Source of the DNA: Tigriopus japonicus
Lineage: Eukaryota > Arthropoda > Copepoda > Harpacticoida > Harpacticidae
Length of the DNA stretch: 64,000 nucleotides
Reading direction: 5' to 3'
Assembly (NCBI GenBank): GCA_010645155.1
Contig: CM021316.1
Span: 3,268,235 to 3,332,234, forward strand
Shown here: positions 55,421-64,000 of the stretch, one piece after another
Layout of the letters: each line of letters starts with the position of its first letter
How positions within the stretch are numbered: the first letter of the stretch is position 1
Notes under the pieces: model-generated
What the model was told of the DNA's origin: nothing
Seen by the model: the letters and a program-made list of their open reading frames with translations, nothing else
The model's database searches: none
Position numbers and translations under genes: made by a program

Positions 55421-57570
55421 TTAACTCTTTCAGGACGTAACTTTTGTTACACACTGTACACGTGTAATATTTTTAAGGTAGAAAGGGACTCAAGCACAAG
55501 TATTAAATACAACAAATTTAATGTGTTATATTGCTTGACTGTGACTATATCAAAGGTTAAATTTTTGGGTGCCGCAACGCCCAATTGGAATGAAAGGGCT
55601 AAAGATATTCATAACTTTGCCTTCTTTTATTACTTTGTAATGTTAAAAAGGTGCATGAAAATCATCAAAACAACTATGGCCCTTTACATTGCAAAGGAAG
55701 AAGTCGTAGGTTTCACACAAACAGCATGAAAATTCTTCATTTTTTATATTTAGTCGCAAGTCAAAAGGAAAAAAAAATATAATCTAATGCACAGTTGAAA
55801 TACATAGTGCCTTTTGAATCATGAAAAGGGCTTGTTGGTACGTGTTCAATTCAAATTTTGTGAAATTTTGTAAGATTTTGAAAAATCGCTTTTGGTCCAA
55901 ATTGAGCATGGTATTTCGATAAAAATCAGATTCACACGTCTGAGGACACCTCTGTTCAATATATTTCCTTAAATTTTCAACTGAACATTCAACTTAGGAA
56001 TGTGAAGATAATTAGATCACCGTTTTTAAAAAAATCTAAAAAAAATTACTTAATATTTATTATTTTTTTGATTTGTCGTGCCAAAACAAACAGAAATGAA
56101 AATTTTTCATATACTTAAAACGATCAAAACCTACATAGATTGCTTAGGAATTTGAGTTTTCATAAACCCGGAGCGTTTTTTTTCGCGTTTTTGGGGTCAA
56201 AAATGGGCATTTTTGTCATACAAAATTTTCATTTTTCATTTTCATCATACAAAATGTCGTAAATGTAAAGGGCAGTTCCAGACAATTGGGTATTGTAACA
56301 CCCAAAATTTAAAGGCTCACTGTACATAAACTATGACGTAAAAAGACTTAAAACTTCGCCCACACATGCAAGAACATGCGAAGTATTATAACATAAAGGG
56401 CAACTTAATTAGTATTATACGGTTCCAGGATAACTCGGTACATGGGATAACTCAACACGGGATAAATGGGTACCGCGGAAAACTCGGTACAGGAAGATTC
56501 AGTCCAAGATAACTGGGTACACCGGATAGCTGGGTACAACGGAAAACTCGGTAAAGGAAGATTCAGTAAAAGATAACTGGGTACACCGGATAACTGAGTA
56601 CAACGGAAAACTCGGTACAGGAGGATTCAGTACAAGATAACCGGGTACACCGGATAACGGTGCATTGGATAACTGCATAAACAGAATAACTGGTATGAAT
56701 AGAAAAGTGAGTGTCAGGATGATGGGTATTAGAAAAAGATTGTTTGATATAAACTGAAGGCAACTGTTTTAAATTGCTGTTCTCAAAACGTTTTTGAAAG
56801 CATTAAAAATGTATCTTTTAGATTTTGGCTCGATTATTGATGTGATTAACACGCCAAGTCCTTGAAGTATTATCAAGAGGTTTTAAGGTGTAGGTTTCCA
56901 TGGCTATGAAGTTAGTCAGATTTAACCATTTCACCGGATTTTTTTGCCACGGTTTATAGAACGGTGCCACGCCGAATATGGTATCATCCTTCAGATTCAA
57001 TGACTCATATGTGGTGTACCCTACGTTCTGGTTTGCCCACTTATCCGTTGTTCCTACTTACTCGGTGTACCCAGTTATTTTGTACTAAATTTTCCTGTAC
57101 CAAGTTTTCCGCTGTACCCAGTTATCCGCTGTACCCAGTTATCTTGTACTGAATCTTCTTGTACCGAGTTTTCCGTTGTACCCAGTTATCCGATGTACCC
57201 AGTTATCTTGTACTGAATCTTCCTGTACCGAGTTTTCCGCTGTACCCAGTTATCCGCTTTGCCGAGTTTTCCGCGGTACCCAGTTATCCCGTGTTGAGTT
57301 ATCCCATGTACCGAGTTATCCTGGAACCGTATTGTACAACTAATTTGACAACAGCTTTAGTATTTAGGAAATTAAAAGAATTGCCTCCGGAATTCTTCTT
57401 TACGTAACTTCGCTAAATTTGAAACTTTTAAGACAAGAATGAAGGTGTTTCTCTCATGAGCAACTCTTTTTAACTGAAAAACGTTAAAATTTCGCGGGGC
57501 GACAGAAAATCAATTAAAAACAAGAATAGTGTTTGGGTGTTATAACACCCAAACGTCCTGAAAGAGTTAA
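55421..57570. mobile_element. piggyBac-like non-autonomous element with TTAA ends
   Basis: The left end is TTAACTCTTTCAGGACG (55421) and the right end is CGTCCTGAAAGAGTTAA (to 57570), a perfect 17-bp inverted pair including the TTAA target. Inside, stem-like TGGGTGTTATAACACCCA at the right end is echoed at 55566-55590 and 56290-56310, so shorter copies may be nested. There is no transposase. A minisatellite fold-back occupies 56417-57335. Confidence 0.7.
56417..57335. mobile_element. Fold-back element with minisatellite arms
   Basis: The left arm (56417-56660) and right arm (57060-57335) are inverted. Each is built of units of about 60-65 bp combining GGTACAGGAAGATTCAGTAC, AAGATAACTGGGTACACCGG and ATAACTGGGTACAACGGAAA. 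The outer ends GGTTCCAGGATAACTCGGTA and inverse are perfect for over 40 bp. The 400-bp centre holds a 60-codon minus ORF (56818-57000) of unknown nature that could be captured DNA. Confidence 0.85.
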
Positions 57571-57574
57571 ACAG

Positions 57575-58752
57575 AAAATTTGGGTAAATATTTGTCTTTC
57601 CTATTTTTATAACACAAAAGACAATTTTTGCCTTTGATTGCCTAAAAACTGACAAATTTTGTAATTTTGCCCAAAAATGGCAAATAAATTTTAAAGGCTA
57701 TCAAATAGCAAATAAACAAGTTTTTGGGCATAAAATCTAAACACCTAAATCTAAACAATCTAAATGTTTTTTTTTGTGTCCAGATTTTGGTCAATTACAC
57801 TCTAATCTCCATGATCTCCAAGCTGAACCTGTTTGTATCAGTCAGGTATGAGTTCATTGTCCTCCCCTTGGCAATCTTTATTGAATAAGTTTATTTCCCA
57901 AGTTACCTGCAAGTTCATGTTTCTTCACGGTGTTTTCCTCAAAAACAACGTTTTAAAAAAATTGCCAAGGCATGTATTAGTACTTTTTGAAATCAGGACG
58001 TTAAGGGCTACAATTTCTTTGTAGACGATAAATTAATCCTAGGCTTTAAAAATATATGATAACTTAAAAGTACATATTATTTAAGGATTTCACCTTCAAT
58101 TAAAATTTTTCTCGCTTAAATTTGTAAAAAGGTAATGCCAATGTAGCTTTAAAATGAATATTGAAAAGGCATTATATGTTTAAGCACTTGAAATACTCGA
58201 ATTACTTTTTAGGAAATGGCCTCATGTGAGGTGATTCTCTGATTTTAACAATCTGGAGTCTCTTTGGCCAGTATTATACTTACAATGAAAGATGCTTAGG
58301 TGTTTCCGGAAACCACTGGTAGCAAAAACTTCCATTTTGATGTTGTACATTCACTTCAATCGTTTCTTTTTCAAAAACATGCTCAATTCCGCCATTGTTT
58401 TGATTTCAAATATCGTGACGTCCTGATTTCAAAAAGTACTAATACATGTCTTGGCAATTTTTTTGAACCGTTGTTTTTGAGGAAAACACCGTGTCTTATC
58501 TTTCCCCATTGCTTCCATCCTTACACCTCAAAGTTGCTAAGTAAGGCCTGCAATGTAGTCGCATACTTTTAACTAGAATTAGTTAGTACTAGTAAATGGT
58601 GAACGACAGCTGAAAACTTGTCCCAAAAATATTCGAAAATTTTAAACAATGTGTTATGACATACTTAGATAAAAAGCCATAGCGATAAAGACAAAGATAG
58701 AAAAAATAAATTCAACTGAATAGTCATAGTATGGTTCATCAAAGATGCTTAC
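57575..58752. other. Non-coding, contains an inverted repeat
   Basis: Arms of about 75 bp at 57927-58001 and 58416-58492 are near-perfect inverses, including GTGTTTTCCTCAAAAACAAC and CATGTATTAGTACTTTTTGA. Any further exons of the PAN gene downstream of 58753 were not recognised here. Confidence 0.6.
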
Positions 58753-59975
58753 CAAGTAAACAATTATTTTCGATATAGTCGCTTTCTTCTTCAAAACCAT
58801 AGCTGGAACCATGTGACGTCTTTGTTACATTATTGATGTGGCATGTTAAACTTCGTGTGTTAAATGAAGCAGATAGGCATCGAAATGTGGTGGTCATTAA
58901 ACATCTAAATAAAGTTGGTAGTAAAATGAGCCATATACCTGTACGTACGTTAAGGAGGATTACTTACATTTCCGCACATTCTTCCCTGGAAGACGCTTGA
59001 AAACTCACGGATGAGGAGGAAACCATTTTATGTTGAGGAATTCGGTTAAATATGTTAACAACATTTGGGCAATGTGTTGAGATCAGATCCCTTGTTCCTA
59101 AGAAACAAAACATTTGATTTTTAAATACTTCTTGAAAGCTCATCTGTGATATCACAATGTAGGCATTTAAAATGTAGGAAGAAAAGAGCAGTCAAATATA
59201 CCCTCTCAGGGTCAAATAGCTCTCCAAATATAATGATAAGATAATTAAGATAAGCATTTTTTGGAAACATACCTTGTATACAAATTTGGTTGTATGTGTC
59301 ATAGCCAGGCTCTTTTTTCAACGTAATTTCCTTATTTAGATCAATGTCCACAGGTAAATGACAATGAGAATTCAGTCTTACACTAGGCTTATCAAAAGAA
59401 GATGAAAAATGCCGTTGTGAGATTTCCCTCTGAAATCAAAATAAACGAATTACGCTTTAGAGATCAACAGTAGGAGTTATTTTGACAAAATCTAATCTGT
59501 TCACAAAATCCATTATCCCCCTCCTGCCCTCAATCATCACATTTTTCTCTCTCAACTTGGATCTTGCTTTTGTCCAACTATTGTATTTTTTATTCTTTTA
59601 GCAGTTCCAATTCACTGCCAAAAATTGAAGTGGAAGTTTGAAATTTGGCTATGAAAATGACATTTCGGAAATGGACCCGCCAAGAGCACGTCTCTCTTCA
59701 GATGCAATTGTGATAAAATTATCCTTAATTTCAATTCTGATCTAGCACCTCTTTTTTGGGCTTAATAAAAAACTTTCTAAATAAATTCGATTTTTTTCAA
59801 AGTGTGGCCATATTTTTGTTTCAAGCGATTATAAACATTGTTTCCATATACTTACTTTAAAATTGAAGAAACCACAAGGAATTGACGAATTAACTTGAGC
59901 GAGAGCCGGTCCTCTCAGTGCACAAATCTCCGAACATTCTTTTATCAATTCAGAAGCGCGACCCATGCGAGAAAC
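58753..59975 (-). CDS. PAN/apple-domain protein, partial (four internal exons)
   Basis: Four minus-strand exons join in consistent phase with GT-AG borders: 59975-59856, 59429-59273, 59097-58968 and 58904-58753 (introns 426, 175 and 63 bp). The first reads like the end of one PAN unit (ELIKECSEICALRG then IPCGFFNFK). The third and fourth form a second PAN core: FNRIPQHKMVSSSSVSFQAS, then REECAEICLMTTTFRCLSAS, then FNTRSLTCHI, ending DYIENNCLL. The spaced Cys residues and the R-x-P-x-H...A-S-x-E-E-C-A-x-x-C...F-x-C-x-S pattern are the PAN_1 signature. PAN domains mediate protein or carbohydrate contacts in secreted proteins. The 5' end (beyond 59975, phase 0) and 3' end (below 58753, phase 1) are not identified, so neither signal peptide nor full domain number is known. 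Confidence 0.8.
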
Positions 59976-60102
59976 CTAAACAGAACATTTTGTAAGAAAT
60001 AGACAGCACAAATAGACAGACAGCATAGACAGCACAAATAGACAGTACGAAAGGATGGCTCAAGCACGTGTTTATTGCGAATTACTGTATATATGAAATA
60101 TA

Positions 60103-60968
60103 CGAGGGAACTCAAAAAGTTCTTAGACAATAACATATTATTTAAAGGGAGGAGAAGTGGTCAAGTGGATAAGGCACCTTCCTATCACGAGAGGGGTTGT
60201 TGGATCGAACCTCCTCCCTGACCCCTCTCGGAAGGATAAGCTCTTTTTCCAGGTCACAGATGGCGGACCTCAATCGAAATAGGACAAGGAATAGCTCAAA
60301 CGGAACAACTTCATTATTCGGCCATCAACGTCCCATCGATGGACGCGGACACGACGCCTCGAATGGCGGCCAACATGTGAACCAACCATCGCAAGGTTAA
60401 AAAGCTTGTAGTAATGTCCAATGACACAAAAGTCGCAGGGGTAAAGATTATTATTATTATTATTTAACTGAACAGAGAGATTCACAATTTTTTGCAAGTT
60501 GAAGCCTGTCCTTAGAGGTCCCTTGATAACTTGCAACTGTCTCATTTGTCTATGTCTGGTCAATAGATTTTGCATCTCAAAGCAGCCAGTAATTTTTAAC
60601 CCTTCAAATGGCAAATGTGAAGATCGGAGCTAACAGTACATATTTGATTGCACTAAATTGAGAAAATTTTACCAGGAAACTTTCCTATATCCTTCTTTTT
60701 TACTGAATCACACTTCTTTTGATGCTAAAATTCAGAGAACACAACAAAGGTACCCAGTTTGCGTTTTTAGGGTAGATGAGTCGAAAAGTAAGTGATTCCA
60801 CGGTGCCAAAGGCAGCCCCCAGATCTATCAGGAAGGCTTTCAAAGTTGGAATCATAGATTATCAAAGTGCATAGATGACACTGGAGCTTTTGTAAAAAAA
60901 ATAAAGGTAATGGCTTTTAAAATGCAGAAATTATGACAGTTGACTGAGAACTTTTTGACTCAACCTCG
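60103..60968. mobile_element. Non-autonomous mariner remnant, TA target
   Basis: Ends CGAGGGAACTCAAAAAGTTC and, inverted, GAACTTTTTGACTCAACCTCG match the classic mariner TIR pattern. TA flanks both sides (60101-60102 and 60969-60970). The interior lacks a recognisable transposase. It contains a SINE (60147-60466) and, near 60800-60850 on the minus strand, a short FLIDLGAAFGTVESL-like stretch reminiscent of RT that is too short to assign. Confidence 0.75.
60147..60466 (+). mobile_element. tRNA-derived SINE with (ATT)n tail
   Basis: The head GGGAGGAGAAGTGGTCAAGT has a box A-like GTGGTCAAGTGGATAAGG and a box B-like TGGATCGAACCTCC. A body of about 200 bp follows, then the 3' end AAGTCGCAGGGGTAAAG and an (ATT)n tail. 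ATTATTTAA occurs on both sides (from about 60137, and at the tail end), a possible target duplication. The head resembles that at 2782-3012. Confidence 0.8.
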
Positions 60969-62670
60969 TATTTTTCCCCGAATTCAAATTCACCTTCATG
61001 TACCGCCGCTATCATTTTTGTCACTAAATATGTCACTATATGGTCTCGACACTAGCTCTCTAGCCAATTTCTAGTTTTGGTGCCTAATTCATTCTGCTCC
61101 TGACTGATGAAATCAAAACAACAGTAAGATGCGAGCCAAAGTAGAGCTAAGGTAGCTCTAGCTAGAAAAGGCAGCTTTGACGTCTGCTCTTAAGAGTTGA
61201 AAACAGCTTGCTTTGTGCAAGTGTTGAAACACTTGAAACTTGAAGTTGAAACATTTCGAAACTTTGCTCGACTCAAAAAAAAAAAAATTCTGGAGTTTCA
61301 GTTTTCAGTTTTTTCCTTTCAAGGGTTTTTCAGAAATGCAACAAATATCAACAATCCGAAATTGAATCAATAGTCGAAGATTTTATCTCATTACCCTACG
61401 GCCTACATTTTTTTCTTTTTATTAAAAACCCGTGGATTTGCTATGTTGGCTGATAATCATGAAGAAAACACCGGTACACTGAAACCTCCGTTCCCAATTT
61501 TTGGCCATGGAAGGTCCATTCAAACAATAACTATTCACACAATGCCACCAATAAATGGACCGTTAAGGCCATAAACGAAAGCGAACTTTAGTGTCATTTC
61601 TGCTTTGACTTCATAAGTATTTTCCGACAGTTAGTTAGTGGAATGAGATCATTCAATAAGTCATGAACTTATTGAATACCAGCTGTTTTTACAACCCATT
61701 CGTCTCACGTCCGAAAATACTGTTGAAAATCTCATCTGTCCGCTCAATGAAGAAGTCTCCAAATTGCAAGAAAATGGAGATAAGCGCCGAATTTCCAAAG
61801 AAAAGTTTCTTGTTTCAATTTCCCATCCCATGCTATGCTATGGGTTTGAGGACAAATTGTATTATTTCTCTGCTGTTGTAATGTTGGCTTTTTCACCAAA
61901 CTAATATCGAAGAGCTCGATTGACCATGTTGTTCGGATTATTCCCGCCGAGTGAAAAAGGCTCTAAAATCCTCGACGAGGAAGCCAGGAATCAGGTGAAG
62001 TGGACAAAGGTTTAAGTTCCAATTTGTTGGTGCATATCGAAGAGCTCAATTTACTATGTTGTTCCATATCCATGGTTGTTCATTCTGCCGAGCAGAAAAG
62101 CCTAAAGGGAAGCCAGGGATCAATTGAACTTAACAAGTGTCTAAATTTCAATTTTTGCTTGTCTGCACGCTATACTGTCTTAACATGTTTTAGCTCAATT
62201 TAACATGTTGCTCGGAATATCTATACCGGGTGAAAAAGGCTCTATAAATCCCGACGAGGAAGTTAGGGAAGCCGGTCAGTTGAACTGGACGTATTTGGAA
62301 GTATCAAAATTTCATCTTTTTATCATTTTTACGCTTGATGTGGAATGAACTATTATGATCTTTGAAAGATTTGCGGCGTGGTGTTAACTTTTACTTTGAT
62401 TTGGTGGCCAAATGATCTTTTAGGAGGCATTTAGCCATTCTGCTATGCTCATACTTTTGAATTCGTGTAAATTTCCCGCTGGAGAGACGTTGTTGGTATC
62501 CACGCCAAAAATCACAGGTGAAACCGTGAGCAAGAAAATGCTTACTCTAGTAGGTTGATAAACCTACATTCTCCTAGTGTAAGTTGTTGCAAAGGCAGGT
62601 TTTGATGTTGCCCAAGCATGTTTTAGTCTTCTTCAGATATAGTACAAGGCTACAACTAAACTACGAAATT
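60969..62670. other. Intergenic region upstream of the serine protease
   Basis: No secure gene. Contains the degenerate repeats at 61905-62305. A minus-strand frame around 62410-62510 with TCDFWRGYQQRLSSGKF has Cys and aromatic residues vaguely like a PAN segment, but lacks convincing splice sites. Confidence 0.45.
61905..62305 (+). repeat. Three degenerate tandem units, about 130 bp
   Basis: Units near 61905, 62035 and 62190 share AAGAGCTCRATT or AGCTCAATTTA, ATGTTGTTCGGATTAT-like sequence, GTGAAAAAGGCTCTA and GACGAGGAAGCCAGG in order. They are diverged and non-coding. Confidence 0.65.
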
Positions 62671-63884
62671 ATGAAGGTGAAAATCCGTTTTTCGTTTTTG
62701 TTGTGAATGAATATCTAGTTGAAATTGGAAGTTTCCTATTTTAGGCGGCGAAATCTGTCTGGCACGTGATATATCTTTTGATTCTGGGGCTAACCCAATG
62801 TCGGTGCCAACTTCTGAACAATGTAAGTTTCATCGAGTCAATCTTCCAGTTTTCTTTGTGTACATCTTTTCATATCCATTTTTAGGCTCAATCGGTAAAA
62901 CCAAATTGGAACCAGAAGTATTCGGCAACACCTCCTTATCAAACAACTCACAGAACAAAGTTTAAATCTCCTAGAGCCGATATTAAATGCGGCATTCGAA
63001 GTTCAACCTATCTTCCACATTTGCCAAGCCCAAAAAATATGGTTTCCGATCCGAGAATTCCTCGAAGACGAAGAGGTCGAATCATTTGGGGTCGCAATAA
63101 CACCATGGGGTCATTGCCTGCCCCGAGAGGTAGTTTTCCCTGGATGGCGAGTCTTTTTGTACTTTATCGTTCAGGAGAGGCCCTATTCATGTGCGCAGCA
63201 ACAATAGTCAATCAAAACCATTTGTTGACAGCAGCTCATTGTTTCACGAATAACAAAACTCCGGAAGCTTGGTTTGCAAGGGTTGGTGACAACTTTATCC
63301 TTCAACATGACCCGTCGGAGCAAACGTTTCGAGTCAAAAAGATTATAATTCATGAACACTTTGATCCGTTGCGGGAAACTGGTGGGGATGGTAGACACGA
63401 TATTGCCTTAGTCGTACTCCAACCCCACAGTGATGGCTCCGTCATCAACTACAGTCAAGACGTTGGACCGATCTGCTTTCCCCAATCGGATGTTATGTTA
63501 ACAAAACTTTATGTTAATCATTGCGAAATTGCTGGTTGGGGGATGACCGAGTACAATAACACCTCTTCTTATCCCGATTCAGTGAGGGGGGCACGTATTC
63601 AAGTTGGCGATGTGCCTAATTCATATTGCAATTATTTGTATCAACGCAACGTCCAAGACACTGGAAAATTTTGTGCGGGTGGGCAAGTTGATGCTTGCCA
63701 AGAAGACAGTGGGGGTCCATTGGTGTGCCGATTGAAAGATCAACGTTATTTCATTATAGGTATTGTAAGTAGTGGTAAAGGTTGCGGAGTATATCCCGGA
63801 CTTTATACAGAAGTAAGCAAATATACAGATTGGGTTATGAAGTGGGTACAGCAAGAAACACGACTACAACTGAATCCAAATTAA
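62671..63884 (+). CDS. Secreted trypsin-like serine protease (S1 family)
   Basis: Proposed exons are 62671-62676 (ATG AAG), 62745-62822 and 62886-63884, joined in phase 0 with introns of 68 and 63 bp, giving 360 residues. The N-terminus (MKAAKSVWHVIYLLILGLTQ) is a good signal peptide. A basic pro-region (residues about 29-88) has one Cys (IKCG) likely linked to the catalytic domain. Activation should be after Arg in RRRRGR, leaving IIWG. The triad is His in LLTAAHCF, Asp in RHDIALVVL and Ser in QEDSGGPL. Asp189 (VDACQ) predicts cleavage after Lys or Arg. Two positions are odd: Gly193 is Glu (CQEDSGG) and Trp215 is Ser (IVSSGKGCG). No clip domain is seen. The two-codon first exon, with a GTGAAA donor, is the least certain part. 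Confidence 0.88.
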
Positions 63885-64000
63885 TGAAATACAATATGAA
63901 AAATCAGTAAAAACTAACGCTAATTTCTTGGATGATTTAGTTTGAAAAAATACTCACCACAGTCTCAACATAGCCATCGAGTCGGTGCCCAGGGACCTTT
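63885..64000 (+). other. Downstream of the protease stop
   Basis: 116 bp to the window edge. No AATAAA is seen here and no further gene can be judged. Confidence 0.5.

Noticed and set aside
59120..59351. Extra exon around 59205-59225 in the PAN gene (ELFDPER)
   Set aside because: Skipping it gives exact phase agreement between the exons at 59429-59273 and 59097-58968. Including it breaks the frame.
60780..60850. Second LINE or gypsy protease fragment
   Set aside because: About 15 residues (FLIDLGAAFGTVESL) resemble both RT and protease motifs. Too short to assign.

Overview
This window is TE-dense nuclear DNA from an animal, most likely an arthropod and perhaps a crustacean. That assignment is inference. 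It rests on introns of 63-69 bp in host genes, a Damaged DNA-binding protein 1 homologue, a secreted trypsin-like protease and a PAN/apple-domain protein, a TTAGG-rich tract, and the element mix (Ty3/gypsy, BEL/Pao, a DD37D mariner, Tc1, a non-LTR element, many hAT-like MITEs, tRNA-derived SINEs). Two runs of N (29551-29553 and 45619-45827) mark assembly joins.

Layout. 1-3500: a gag ORF with a candidate LTR on the minus strand, a decayed gypsy pol, a fold-back of that pol, a SINE and a LINE fragment. 5000-6900: a hAT MITE beside a decayed BEL/Pao pol. 7450-8950: short repeats. 9229-10513: a nearly intact DD37D mariner with one premature stop. 10900-13217: a MITE, then an intronless gene of unknown family split by a 652-bp MITE. 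14890-18900: a Ty3/gypsy element with an intact 994-codon pol ORF. 19000-25000: LTR pieces, a long palindrome and repeats. 25520-28511: the first seven exons of DDB1, with no 3' half visible. 29554-32850: two opposed arrays of a roughly 213-bp satellite around a composite SINE. 34465-41097: a decayed BEL/Pao element with a MITE at its 3' side. 42020-46032: a Mutator-like element by TIR and TSD. 46612-49879: a non-LTR element. 50370-57570: a decayed Tc1, hAT-like MITEs and a piggyBac-like element holding a minisatellite fold-back. 58753-59975: a multi-exon PAN-domain gene (minus). 60103-60968: a mariner remnant with a SINE inside. 62671-63884: a secreted serine protease (plus).

Only three loci look like ordinary host genes: DDB1, the PAN gene and the serine protease. 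Each was assembled from phase-consistent GT-AG exons. I see no bacterial features, CRISPR array, rRNA or functional tRNA. The most interesting items are the DDB1 truncation, the protease with Glu in place of the oxyanion-hole Gly193, the unknown gene split by a MITE, the opposed satellite arrays, the 4-kb Mutator-like element, and shared 3' tails between the LINE and a SINE.
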